Below, one piece after another: positions 11,474 through 28,513 of a stretch of DNA of 64,000 bases. The notes beneath the pieces are model-generated. The model searched no databases. It worked only from the letters and a program-made list of their open reading frames with translations, and was not told where the DNA came from. Position 1 is the stretch's first letter, and every line of letters starts with the position of its first letter. A program made the translations under genes and the position numbers. Source of the DNA: Roridomyces roridus (taxonomy: Eukaryota; Basidiomycota; Agaricomycetes; Agaricales; Mycenaceae); the NCBI GenBank assembly GCA_029378245.1, contig JARKIF010000049.1:62001-126000 (forward strand). Reading direction: 5' to 3'.

Positions 11474-13734
11474 ATGGACCTTTTGTCTGTATGTCATGGA
11501 TAATGTCTTTCTTGATTTTTTTCAATGCTACACTGGATTTTGAGCGCGCCCTCGGCCGAAGAAGCTGCCTCCGCCTGACGCTCCAGAACGCAGCCAGCAT
11601 GCGGCGGCGGCGTTGCGTTCTCGCTACGTGTCGGCCTTAAGCCTCTCAACCCCCGAAACGTGAGACCGTCCTCTTTGAACACCGCGTATGGTGCTGACAC
11701 TCGGCCTCGACTTTTAGACTCTAATACTGCATGCTCTGGATTGCGCCAGGGACCGAATTCTACCCCTTTAGCTCCACGTCGCATGCCCTCACCGCCGGGG
11801 AACACAGAGAGGTATATGTGCGTCCTATTTCCGTGAAGTCCTTCACTGAGCTCTCTTCAAGTCCGAGTCCTGTAGCGATGCGGGACTCTCCAGCTTTGAC
11901 CCTCTTTCTTTAAAAATGGCTCAGGGACCACCCCCTTCTGGACCTTCGCTTTTTCCGTAGATTACGCGTGCGTACCTCCCGAGTCTCTCCTGCATCGCTT
12001 TGTGCTCATTTTTTTTTTCGTGTAGAGTCCAGAGCTATGTACACGACAGGATCCTCGGAACCGTCGTCCTGTACGTACCCTTTCCTTCCTTCCTTACTTT
12101 CGATCCCGGCCCTCATCGAGTGCGGTCTAGCGAGACTCTGAAGGTGTCGCTGGCATTCGGCCTGGACGGATGAGAACAAGAGCGAAATTCCAGGACACGA
12201 GGAAAGTTATGGTCTCTGGAGGCGTCGGGAACCATATATACACGTGCGGCTCAGCGCCGTCGCACGCATATGGAATTGGCCCTCCCAACCCTCTTCTGCC
12301 CCTATACAGCTGAGGCCGTCGTTCTGGTTACGGCTTTGCAGAGTAAGCATCTCGACATGCGGCACCGTACGCGCCATCTCGTTCCCAATTTTTCTGCGCA
12401 GCGAAATCCTCCTCTCTGCACTGCGCTACCTGTTCTCGTCCAAGCCCGCGAGACCAAAGCCGATGTTCCCATTCACTTGTACCTCTCCGTGACCCAAATC
12501 CAATGCCAATGCACATCAATGGATATGATATGAGCTGTGGCAAGAATTTGGGGCGATGCGGCGTAGATCAAGGGTGCCCTCGTTCCGGCCAATCTATACT
12601 CGACCACTCGGTCGATATCCCGCTGGCGATTGCCGGGCAAGGGACGGCCACATGTCCACACCCTACCGCCTTACCGCCCGAGCGCCCGACGGTTACACCC
12701 GCACCCGCACTCGACGCACGTTGTTCTTTGGCCAGCGGCTATAGACTCGTACATTGTACCCCATGCCAGTGGCCAATTCAATCCCGGATCGATCTCCGTC
12801 AACGGTCAGCGGTCAACGGCCTTTTGGACGGACACCCTATTCACTCCAGCTACGACCGACTCGGTCGGCCTACAGGCCCCACATCTTGCCCCAGGCCGAG
12901 GAAATTTCGGCCGACCAGACTCCCGTATACTTATGCGGCATGCCCTCTTACGAGGTCACGCCCATTGTAATCCTGGAGACGGTCAACGGCATCTCGCGCC
13001 TCCACGGCCAGGGTCTCACCCGCACCGCGGTCCGTAGTGGCCAACAAATCACACAATAGGCTCGCCGCGGCAGTCGCAGACTCTGGACAAATGATTCAGA
13101 TCCCGCACCGGTACCTCACCCTCCGTTAGTAGGCTGCGACTCCCGAGTCTGCGATTTCTTCCAATGGCCATTCGATTCTTGTGCACTCTCGTAGCTGCTC
13201 GAATAGATTGATTCTTTCTCAAACTCTTGTACTTAGCTGTGCAGTTGCTTGTCGTCGATCTTGGGCCTGGGCTAGATTTCAATGAAAACGAGTCGAATTT
13301 ATCTCGCCTCGGAAGTCACTGCCAGACAGACACAGACACCGGTCAGATGTCAAAGACGACCTGGGAAAATCCTTGGAGAACATTCGAAGGCCGACCAGTC
13401 GGACGGCAGACGCGCGGGGACTATACCCTGCGCGTTTAATCAAAACGAGTAGGACGTGAATTGGAATTGGTTGGTGGTGATTATTGTACAGTGCATGGTA
13501 AGTAGTAGGACAGAAGTAGAAGAGAACAATACAAGTCCGATTTCAATGCAACCCAGTGGGTAGATACACATACATCATCTGGATTCTGCAGCAGACAAAC
13601 AGGCGCGCGCCAGGCACGCACACACGGATATGAAAAGCGGGGCCACGTTACGCGACGCTTCCCGCACAGCCGAGCGGGCCTGCACCGCTGTGCGATGTGT
13701 TTCTGGAAAAGGCGCAGCGCCCATGGCGAGTGTT
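11474..13734. other. 2.2-kb region without a supported gene
   Basis: Several open frames occur on the plus strand (for example 12270-12533, 12503-12970, 12754-13059), but none has a recognisable domain and they overlap in different frames. A possible exon-like piece near 12025-12070 (VQSYVHDRILGTVVLYV after a T-rich AG acceptor) could belong to an unrecognised small membrane protein gene or a relic. The stretch 12550-13060 is GC-rich with repeated gtcaacgg words. No minus-strand continuation of the Bud6-like gene is visible. Confidence 0.4.
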
Positions 13735-14236
13735 TCATCGATAGTCATAGACCGGCGTCGCCGAAGCCTGAGATGGCCGGGGCGGTGGGGGAACACGATT
13801 CCTAGTGCGCCATGCATTTTGTTTGGACTGCAGGCCGCGCAGCAGCATGACGAGTACGCGGCGGATGTCTGGCATGAAGGACGCGAGCACCTCGGGCGAT
13901 GGGTCTTCAGCGAGGCATTGCTCTAGCACGTCTCGCAGCTCCTTTGGCACCGAGTAGATTTCGCTGGATTTGAAAGTGAGAACTAGATGGAGGGTGCTTG
14001 GGTCGAAGAAACGCGCACCTGAGATCAATACGGTGCTGGGCAAAGGCTTGGATGGTGCTGTTAAAGTCGGTGCCGACTTGGACGTAGATGTCGCTGACTT
14101 GAGTCTCTGTAAACTGCCCGAGAGACCACTGCGAGAGCGCCTGCTGCAGTTGCTTGGTCGAGAGAAGGAGATTGCGGACGGCGGTGGGCACGTCGCCGGT
14201 ATCATTCGTCTGCTTTGCGCCAGGCAAGTCAGACAT
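13735..14236 (-). CDS. Bud6/Aip3 N-terminal-domain protein, apparently truncated
   Basis: The start is at 14234-14236 (MSDLPGAKQTNDTGDVP). Exon 1 reads VRNLLLSTKQLQQALSQWSL, GQFTETQVSDIYVQVG and FNSTIQAFAQHRIDL. A 54-bp intron (GTGCGC to TCCAG) joins this to SEIYSVPKELRDVLEQCL, DPSPEVLASFMPDIRRVLVM and LLRGLQSKQ, and the protein ends RPSQASATPVYDYR at 13735. This matches the N-terminal domain of the actin-interacting polarity protein Bud6/Aip3, which in yeast nucleates actin with formin Bni1. The usual protein is several hundred residues longer, with a central linker and a C-terminal coiled-coil core that binds formin and actin. None of that is present here. It is either a stand-alone domain protein or a gene cut by a rearrangement. 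Confidence 0.8.
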
Positions 14237-15102
14237 GGTGAGGGTTCGGAGGAAAGGAAAGAGAGTGTACCACAGGATAGCCTTGACTACTGTTGCTGCT
14301 CGAGGTGGAGGTGCGCGAAGAGGGGTTGTAGTCTTCGTACATGTTTGAGCCCCGGAGAGCTGCGCCGGAAACAAATATTTATAACGGGGCCGTCGGAGCG
14401 TGGAAGATGCCGATGGGACTGCTAGTGGGGAATGGGCGCCGGCAAGTGAGGCGAGGCAGGCTGTTTTATAGCTGCTGCCAAGTCCAAGCCGGGGAGCACG
14501 AGCAATTCATCGAAGGTGCTGAAGCGGAACAGTTTTAGTCACAAAACATTCTATCATCGCAACCACATTGCTTGTTTGATCGTCTCTGTGTGCTCCTCCT
14601 GCTCTGGTCCTCTCAACGCGTGAAGAAACGCGCGTACGTGGAAGAAACCTCTCTCTGCGTGTTTTTTCTTCTGCGGTTTCTTCTGGTCCCCGACACCCCG
14701 CCGAAAATTGATAAATTGCACACCTCGCCGTTTCTTGTCAACTCTCTATTGGACGCCGACGGCACCGAAACCGTTAATTATACAAGGCAGTGCGACTCTC
14801 GCACTCCATTGTCATCGTCAATCACCACGCAAATCATCCCTGCCGTCGAGTCGACGTCTCATCCAAACATATGCCCATCGCAACACCCGCCCGAGGTTGT
14901 GTAGATCACCGAGGTGCCAGCTGATCAGTGCCTAGCTTTGCATTGGGATACCGAAGAACGCGTGCGTTGCGCACGTCGGTCACGGCCTGCAATCTCATCT
15001 CAGGTTGAGCACTGAAAGGGTTGCGAGATGGCCTTGTTGGTTGTTGTTCAGGAATATTCACAGAGTGAGACCTAGAATACATACCACGAGGCCATCATCA
15101 GT
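14237..15102. other. Intergenic between Bud6-like and ABC transporter genes
   Basis: About 870 bp holding the promoter side of the Bud6-like gene and the 3' side of the ABC transporter gene. No coding exon or repeat was recognised. Confidence 0.45.
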
Positions 15103-20575
<5,473 letters not shown>

Positions 20576-21657
20576 TGCTCAACGCGATAAGTAAAGCCAT
20601 CTCAGCCTTTTTGAAGGCAGTCGCGTGTCAAGACTCAAGCACAACTCGTAAGCAGAAACGGAAAGTCTCCGTCACGGAAAGATTCCATGTGTGGACCGCA
20701 ACAAGATACAATGATGATTCGAAGATGCCTCATAAATGGAGGGTGATGGGTTAGCGACGCTGGGTTGGTCGTTGGCTAGTTGGGAGAGAGAGAGAGAGCA
20801 AGTGAATCATGTGATCCGGCTCGAACACGGAATCTGAGTCAAATCTGATTCTTGATGCGCCTGATGCGCCCCACCATCTGCAGCTACCTCGCTCAAAACT
20901 TGGACCGTGACAATGCTTGAAGGTAAATTACCTTGCTTTTCGAGTAAACGTCCCGGCAATTGATCACGGTCCGCCAAACAGTCTTGAAGTAAACTCCACT
21001 CGAACTCTCATGGCCAACGACCCTCGAAGCGCCTCTGCCTGACTTTACTGGCTTGGGTCTGGCGAAGCTGTTCTTAGTGCTCCACAAGCTGCTTTGGCCG
21101 ACTACAGGCCAGCGCGATCCCGCCCAAGATGAGCCCATCTGTTTGGCCAGGTTTTTGGCCAGGTTCATTCAAGAATGCACTCCCAAGTCGGACTCAATGT
21201 ACTACGCTTGGCTCTCTTCTTTTCTTTGGGTTCCGTCGTCGTCCCCACTCTGCTCGATACTCACAAAGCCCTGATGACATTTCCGGAGATTCTATGCATC
21301 CTGAATCTTTGACCGTGTTGGACGGCCGCACCTGGCCGCACGCGTCTCACTTCGACTCCGTTTGCGATCCATCGGATGGGTTTATATTCGGCCGCAGAAT
21401 TGACTTGAAATAGTGCGCAAGGCACACTACGTAGGGGACCTCGAAGAATTCGCAGATGGAAATTGGGTTCTCTCCAAATTGTTGGTCGCTCATCAAGCTT
21501 TCAAGCCGCCTGCCATGCGAAACATATTCTCTGCCAGCGCTCTGCCACCGCGGAGCACGGCCCGGCGTGATCGATCGTCTGACCCCACGTTGCCGAAACC
21601 TTTAAAGTCGCGCCCTAATATCTTTGATTTGCGTGCCACTTCCTTCCATCTCTCGAA
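20576..21657. promoter_or_regulatory. Divergent intergenic region, ABC exporter / MFS transporter
   Basis: About 1.1 kb separating two divergently transcribed transporter genes, so both promoters must lie here. A GA-repeat (20786-20797) and a short repeat (gatgcgcctgatgcgcc, 20855-20871) are visible. No binding site can be assigned with confidence. Confidence 0.4.
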
Positions 21658-23551
21658 ATGTCCTCCAGCGACGTCGACATCGAGAAACTAGGCTACGGGA
21701 AACAGGTCAGGCGGTGACGATGTGTTGATCCAGTCGACTTTAACACTTTACCCAGGACGCGGAATCGCAGACAAATTCCGAAGCTCTTGAGGAATACTCC
21801 GCAGCCGCCTCTGCAGCTCTTGTGCGCAAACAAGACTTGCGCATTGTTCCGCTGTCGGCTGGGATATATCTGCTTTGCTATCTGGATAGGTCCAACATTG
21901 GTGCGCTACAGCCAGACTCTGATACGAAACCTACAACTTGAACTCGGTGAAGGAAACGCCAAGGTACTGAACGCAGAGACGCATAATGACCTTTTGTCCG
22001 AGACGCATATGACGAGCTTCCAATATACGTACGTGTTCAACTTGGCTTGAATTCCACAAGCCCATCTGCAACAGGATTGCCCTCATGGTCTTCCTCATTG
22101 CATACGCCATCTTCGAGATTCCATCCAACTATTTCTTGAAACGCCTCAGTCCAAGTGTACGTGGCCCGAATTCATCCTCTGATGGAATGTTCAATTTCCT
22201 CTAGCGGTGGATCGCCTTCCTCATGCTCTTATGGGGCGCGTTGACCATGGGTATCGGTGGCACTCATAGCTACGCTGCAGTCACGGTTACGAGATTCCTG
22301 CTCGGTGCCTTTGAGGCCGGTGTGTTGCAATTTATCCGTCTTCCGAGCCCATTTTGACGCAAATTAGGACTATTCCCCGGTCTTGTCTACTATACGACTT
22401 TCTGGTACAGGTGCGTTCTCACCAATTTTCCGACAATATTTTCACCTAACATTCGCACAGAACGGAGGAACGATCCATGCGAGTGGCTATCATACTCGCC
22501 TCTGCTACTCTGGCAGGCGCTTTCGGTGGTGCGCTCGCTTATGGAGTGGGCCATATGAATCAAACGGGTGGCCTTTCTGCCTGGAGATGGCTTTTCATTC
22601 TTGGTGCGTGCGCCATATTTTACATCAACACACACACTTTATTTATCAATTCAAACAGAGGGAATTCCGTCTGTTCTTTCCTCGATTCTGGTCTTTTTCT
22701 TCTTGCCCGACTACCCGGAGACTGCGGGCTGGCTTACCGAAGACGAAAAGAAGCTAGCTTCACAGCGCCTCAAGGGTAATGCTTCTCTCGGAAGCAGCAA
22801 ATCGATGACCTGGGAGGATGCGAAGGAAACGTTAACCGACTGGCGGCTGTATGCTCATTACGCTGTGAGTTCAATTCTCTTATTTTACCACACGTCTGAA
22901 TTTCGTATCAGATTTACTTTGGAATCTCCACCCCATTCTCCAGCTTGTCGCTATTCACTCCGTCGATTACGGCTGGGTTGGGATACACGTCTCTCCGCGC
23001 AAATTTGATGACCGTCCCCCCATATGCAGCAGCGTATGTCGTGACAATCGCCGTAGCATGGTCCGCAGACCATTTTAACGCGTATGTTGCTGCCACCTCT
23101 GTCCTCTGCATCAAATTTCAATTGACTCGCCATCAGCCGCGCTCTGCACTCCGCCGCGCTAGCACTCATCGGAGCAGCCGGCTTCATCGCCTCCGCCGTC
23201 CTCCCTCCAACCGCCTACCTCCCTCGCTACGGCTGCCTCATCGTCGCCGCCTCAGGCTCATTCGCATGCATTCCACCCCTCCTCGGCTGGCTCTCCTCCA
23301 ACGTCTACACAACCTCCGCAGCCGGCCTCGCCATCGCGCTCAACATCTCCTTTGGTGCCCCAGGGCAGATCGTTGGGGTGTGGATATATAAAGCGAATGA
23401 GGCAAAGAGGGGGTACCCAACAGGCCATTGGACGAATGCGGGGTTGTTGCTTTTCGTGGCGGTGGGGTGTGTTTTGCTTTGGGAATATTATAGGAGGTTG
23501 AATAGGGCCATTCGGAGGGAGGGAGTGGAGGGGAGGCTGTATAAACTGTAG
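21658..23551 (+). CDS. MFS permease, Dal5/allantoate anion:cation symporter family
   Basis: The start at 21658 gives MSSSDVDIEKLGYGKQ, followed by an intron and EEYSAAASAALVRKQDLRIV. Joined exons give about 12 hydrophobic segments, including SAGIYLLCYLDRSNIGNAKV (TM1 with the ACS-family LDR.NIGNA motif), QYTIALMVFLIAYAIFEIPS, RFLLGAFEAGLFPGLVYYT, the RTEERSMR cytoplasmic loop, WRWLFILEGIPSVLSSI and FLPDYPETAGWLTEDEK. A central loop, SMTWEDAKETLTDWRLYAHY, precedes the second half, which ends IRREGVEGRLYKL. The motifs fit the allantoate/nicotinate/carboxylate permease family, with uptake driven by protons at the plasma membrane. At least seven introns occur. A carboxylate or aromatic-acid substrate is possible given the neighbours but cannot be deduced. 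Confidence 0.92.
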
Positions 23552-23987
23552 GCGAGTGTCTGTATTTGGCAAAATTTCAAGCGCCCAATCGCGTTTAGAG
23601 GCGCTGGCAACTTGAATTTGTCCCTGTAGAGTCCGACGGAGCGACTCGTGGTCCGACGGGAGAAACTTCAACTTGCATGTTCAATCTCGTACGCCGACGG
23701 CTCTTCTTTGTGAAAAATCTACCCCGGCGTCAAACTTGACGCGCCAGTGTGGGTGAAAATTGCGTGTGCGCAGCGCCGCAGTTTGTTGTGAGCTCAATTG
23801 CAGGTTTGATTGTCCGGTTCTCTGCCAGCGGGCGAACCCGTCGTACTGCGATCTGTGAGTACCAAAATAGGAGCGGCGCGAGCCTCGATTCGGCAGCATT
23901 TTGAACTTTTGGTTGAGATAGGTCACTGGTCTTTAAAAGCCAGATCGTATTCCTCCTGTTCATCCAAAAGCAGAAAAAGAAATCTGA

Positions 23988-24904
23988 ATGCTCTCCTACA
24001 TTGTCCTCGTCCTCGCCACTGTGGTCTTGGCGTCCAACCCCAGCGACAGTCACGCATGGAAAGCCCCTACGGCGGGTGAAGTGCGCTCGCCCTGTCCTGG
24101 TTTGAACACGTCGGTGGAATCTCTCGAATTATATTCCTCATCGCGCTGACTCTCGATCAACAGCCTCGCGAACCACGGATACATCCCACGCAGTGGAAAG
24201 AGCATCACTATTACTGAAATCATGGACGCTGCAGTCGCCGGGTTCAACGTCGCCAATACCTCGATCCTTCAAGCAGCCAAGTTCGGGCTCCTTTCCGGGC
24301 TTGCTTTCGACACCATGGACCTCGACGCCCTCGCTCTGTAAGTTGCAGTACTCTCGGCCCTTCATTCGACCGACCCACCGGTCAGACACAACCTCGTCGA
24401 ACACGACGCATCTATTTCGCGCCAGGACTGGGCGCTCGGTGACAACCTCCACTTCAACGAGACCCTCTTCTCTGTTATGGCGAACATCAACCCGGGCTCG
24501 GACTTTTACACCCCCGAGACGGCGGCGCAGGTGCAGAAGATGCGGTTGGACGATTCGATTGCGCGGAACCCCAATGTTACCAACACGGACAGGGAGCTCC
24601 AATTGCGGAGTCGCGAGTCATCGCTTTATCTTAGTATTTTTGGGAATACGACTACGGGTGTTACGCCCAAGCAGTGCGTTGGTTTGGAATTCGTTTTTAG
24701 ATCTCTGACCCATGGTGCTGCAGATTCGTCAACATTTTCTTCCGAGAGGAACGACTGCCGATTGAGGAAGGGTGGAAACGCTCCGAGATTCTGATCACGC
24801 CGGACACGATGAACGACATGGAGGATTTCATCGTGGCGAATTCGAATTGGAAGCAGAGTCAGGCTTGTGAGCCTGTCGTTATTGGGCCGGGTATCGTCAT
24901 TTGA
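23988..24904 (+). CDS. Heme-thiolate peroxidase (UPO-like, short form), copy A
   Basis: Exon 1 begins at 23988 with a signal peptide, MLSYIVLVLATVVLA, then the proximal heme-ligand motif RSPCPGLNT (PCP; Cys is the axial thiolate). Exon 2 is SLANHGYIPRSGKSITITEI to DLDALAL. Exon 3 opens HNLVEHDASISRQDWALGDN with the EHD metal/propionate motif, and ends at GNTTTGVTPKQ. Exon 4 is FVNIFFREERLPIEEGWKRS, carrying the glutamates near the distal pocket, and ends VVIGPGIVI. The total of about 250 residues is the size of short unspecific peroxygenases and chloroperoxidases (PF01328). These secreted enzymes use H2O2 to oxygenate aromatics and alkyl chains. Two changes relative to copies B and E are VAN for VGN in GFNV(A/G)NTSIL and KQS for TQS near the end; no break is visible. 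Confidence 0.92.
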
Positions 24905-25908
24905 GCGAGGTTCCCGTTGAATACTAGATACGAAACAAGATTGGGTTGAAGATTGGGAGAAATGTGAACCGGGATGTACTGGACAAGAAGTTGAAAATGC
25001 GAGAAACCTGAGCCACTTTGGACTCTGGAGCCGCTAGCAAGTTTTGGCGCTGAGATCTGAAGCTTGAAGTCTGTCAAGTCGGTCGGTCCTGCCAGTTGGC
25101 AAGCAGTTGCCTGCCAGTGGGCCCATTGGAGTGAGTAATGGATGTCTGGGACTGCGAGACGTCCCAAGCAGCAGGGAGGAGCGGAAAGTCTCGAGTTTCG
25201 AGGTCGTAGTTGACACTGGACAGGAACTGTCTCAAGGGCCGGGTGTCCCGGGCCGGCCTCAAAATTTTGAATTGCTCACGCTTGTGATCCGAATATCCCG
25301 TCTGGTGCGCTGTTGCGCGCCTTGTCTTTGCCCAACTTTATTCAAGGACGTTCATTTCGCCAGTGGACCGGACAAATAATCCGACTCAAAACTCCGAAGT
25401 TGAGCCCAACCGGGTCCCGTGGAGCTCGTTGCGCAAATGTCCAGAGTCGAGACAAACCCTGGATCTTGGCGCGAAAATCCATGGCTGCAAATGCCACTGG
25501 TAGAGGGAAGAGGTGTGTGATAACAAACATCATATCTTGTCGTTCAGAGTCTGGCCAAGTTTATCGACTGAAAGAGCGGTACAGCCTCGGGGGTTCAAGC
25601 CAAAGTCAAGGTGACGCGCTGCATTGTGGTGGCGACGTTCAAGTTGGCGAGTTATCTATCTGGCGTGCGCTCTCGAGTCTCTTCACGCCTCAATGTTGAG
25701 GTCAGCACAAAGACGATGCTGGCGTGATTCACTGACCGATTCCAAGAGCACACTCATTCACATTCGCCAGCCGACGATGACTGCGATTCCACTGGCGGCA
25801 CAGACCTCAGGCGACACTTCAATCACTGGTACTGGTCTTGCATTCAAAGGAAAGGACAGAATATCGTGGAACGCGTCGTATCTCTTCTCTCAGTCGTCAA
25901 TCTCCTCC
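24905..25908. other. Intergenic, downstream of peroxidase A
   Basis: About 1 kb. Only short unrelated open frames with no domain match. It is probably the shared 3' side of peroxidase A and the methyltransferase gene (convergent). Confidence 0.45.
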
Positions 25909-27119
25909 CTAGGCCTTGCGCGCGTGCACGGTATGGAAGACAGCCACCATCCCCTGCACCGTACGCAACTCGTTCTCCACGTTCTGGTACAACTGGTCCA
26001 CATCGTCCTCCGAGAGCCCACCGTTCTCGACGAGCACAGGACGCACGCTGGCAAGGTAGCGCATGAACACGGCACGAAAGGCTCGGCCCAGGCGACGCAA
26101 AGCAGCGTCGGCGGGCCACGAGCCAAGGGGCATGTAATAATCGCGTGAGGTGACGTCGACAAAGCCCGCGTGTGCGAGGAGGGCTGCGATGGGTGGGCTG
26201 AGTGGAGCTAGACCACGAGCGGTGAGGGCGCCTTGGAGGTGTGCAAAGAAGGTCGCTAGGGCGGGGGCGTGAGTCGGTGGGGTGCTCCCAGGAAAGTCGG
26301 GATGGAAGGCGGGGTAGCGACCCCATTCTCCCGAGAGGAAGAGCCCGCCGGGGCGGAGGAGGCGGAGGGTCTCAGTGATGAGAGTGGCGTAGGAAGTGAC
26401 CTGGCAAGGTTGTGAATGCAAGGCAAGATGGGGGCGGGGGAGCGCATACCGCCATCGTCACGGACCTGGCGTGGATCAGGTCAAAGGTCCCGTCTGCGTA
26501 GGACGTCGGGGTGTTGGCGTCGTGCATCGTGAACTGCACATTCGGCAGTGGCAACCGAGTGGCGATTGGCACTGCAGGCGAGTTCATCCTGGCGCTCTAG
26601 AGGGAAGTGATGCGTACCGATGTCGAGAGCCCTGAAGGCGACGTGGGGGAAGTCGCGGGCCATCTCCATGGTCCTGTGGACACGGTCAACGGCTCAGCAC
26701 ACGAGAATTCGCACCGACGGCCCACCATTTCCCTGTTCCTGTGCACACGTCCATGACGAACTTTTGCTGCTCAGGATCCTCGGCTAGCACGTCTGCGACT
26801 GGGCAACCTCTGGGATAGTGCCCGCCCATGAGCTCAACTAGGGCTCGGTGTTGGACGTTCATCCTCTGAGCATCGGTGAGTAACCTGCAGCTGCTCGCGA
26901 GAAGGAGGGACTTACCTCCTGCTCTGGGGTGTCGACTGGCATTGGATACAGGGAACTACCATGGGAATGGAAAAGGCGGCCGTCTCGTTCTGCAAAGTAG
27001 GTCGGGAAGTCGGCGGATTGCAGCTCTTCGACGTCCGAGTCGATGAATTCTGCGTTCGGGTACTGGCTCTCCTCGTCCGAGTTGTGGTCTTCGTTGTCCG
27101 GCGGTACAGGGACTGGCAT
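25909..27119 (-). CDS. SAM-dependent class I methyltransferase, LaeA-like
   Basis: The start is at 27117-27119 (MPVPVPPDNEDHNSDEES), with an acidic N-terminus followed by FPTYFAERDGRLFHSHGSSL, a leader typical of fungal LaeA-like methyltransferases. The next exon contains QHRALVELMGG and FVMDVCTGTG(K), the SAM-binding motif I (DxCTGTG). Then come MEMARDFPHVAFRALDI (acidic residue for ribose), NVQFTMHDANTPTSYADGTF, DLIHARSVTMAV and ETLRLLRPGGLFLSGEWGRY (post-III loop). The C-terminal lid includes AGFVDVTSRDYYMPLGSWP, and the protein ends VAVFHTVHARKA at 25909. Substrate unknown. Its relatives include velvet-linked regulators and small-molecule methyltransferases. At least four introns. Its place between a peroxidase and membrane-protein genes fits an accessory role. 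Confidence 0.88.
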
Positions 27120-27856
27120 CTTGGTCAGGCAAAGGAGAACTGCTTGTGGGGCTTATAACTGACTGCTTATCGCAACCAATCTTGGGCAGCGCAATCCTTT
27201 CCCTCTCGGTGTGGTCCTGACATAGACGCCGTCAGCTTCCGACTGGTGGAATGGGCCAGAGCTTCCCTGTTGACGCATACTCCAGGGACGGCACGATGTC
27301 TCATTTTTCCAACTGCCTTTTGCTCAAAATAATCCGCCGGTGTTATTCAGCACTCTGGAGAAAAATCACAGCGACTTGGAGACGACTCGAGCTGCGGAGA
27401 GCCGACGGTATTGTCTGGGCTTGGAAAGTATTCGCTAAATATCTGGAGAATCACTCCATTGGAAGTCTCCCGTGTGTTTGGAACTCCGCCAATCAGATCA
27501 ATTCACGTTCTCGTCACCCACACTCCGCCTTCGTCACCCACACTCCGCCGTTCGGTCATTGGTTCCTTATTGCCTCCGCTCGCCGTTGCACCTCGAGCGT
27601 TGAAAATTGACGCGCTTTTCTTCAAGGACAAACATGTGTAAACACGATGTTGCCGAGGAAGTGACCCTAATCTTGACAAGCTAAGTTCAAATTCAAATTC
27701 CGATGCTACGGCGCATGAAAATCCCCGAAAACGACGGATAGCAAGGAAGAGTTCTTCATGCCACGCCCCTGCCCTTTTTGCCATTCGCCTCGCTCACTCA
27801 TCGATTATGCTGACATCGTATCTCCCCGGATAGAACAGAAAAGAAGAGTTCTTATA

Positions 27857-28510
27857 GGGGCGGATCCGAGTCATATTCTGTCAGATGTCCGTCCGAACCC
27901 GCGAACACAGTACACTCAAACTTTTGTTTGAACCCCGGTGACGGCTTCTACTCACACGGAGAAGGTTGGACCACTTGGTCGGTCCGATGATCCAGGTGGC
28001 GAGTTTCGAAAAGTCTCAAGGGTGAAACGGCCTGATGATGGAGGGTGCGCTGAAGCGCCTTGCGTTTGATCCATCAACGTTCCAACAAAAAAAAAGAGAA
28101 GGTTACCGAACGTTAACCCTGCCTGGGGCATGCAGAATTACACGGTATACAACAGAATGAATACAACTCTGCAGTCACACGGCGGATAAAGTCCTGTCAT
28201 TTGGCAGTGATTCCTTTGTCCGGACAAAGGAACATCTGCCAAATGACAAGGCTTTGTCCCCCGTGTCAAGAAGATGACACTGCGAACCCCAGCCCTCTCG
28301 CTTACAGGGGAGGATCCGAGTCATATTCTGTCATAGATGTCCGTCCATATCCGCCAACAGAGTACACTCAAACTTTTGTTTGAACCCCGGTGACGGCTTC
28401 TATTACTCACAGGGAGAAGGTTGGTCAAGACAAACCCAAATCCTGCCTGGGGTATGCAAATTACCCGGTATACAACAAAATAATGAGTACAACTCTGCAG
28501 TCAAACCAAA
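27857..28510. repeat. Imperfect direct duplication, period about 450 bp
   Basis: The block at 27857-27976 (word ggatccgagtcatattctgt, then ttttgtttgaaccccggtga) recurs at 28307-28430. The block at 28112-28190 (cctgcctgggg...ggtatacaaca...aactctgcagtca) recurs at 28437-28505. A related copy of the 3' coding end of the next gene (actgcgaaccccag, at 28280) recurs at 28518. So the 3' flank of the DUF6533 gene has been duplicated once and has diverged by small insertions and substitutions. Confidence 0.8.
28196..28247. repeat. 52-bp near-perfect palindrome
   Basis: Outer arms gtcatttggcag and ctgccaaatgac (12 bp), a 3-base mismatch, then the inner perfect palindrome ttcctttgtcc/ggacaaaggaa (11 bp per arm) with no loop. 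It lies between the two copies of the 450-bp duplication. It may be a small foldback insertion or a hairpin formed at the duplication junction. Confidence 0.8.
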
Positions 28511-28513
28511 AGA

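Noticed and set aside
12503..13059. Overlapping plus-strand open frames of 100-155 residues
   Set aside because: Three frames are open at once, none with domain similarity; likely GC-rich noncoding or decayed sequence.
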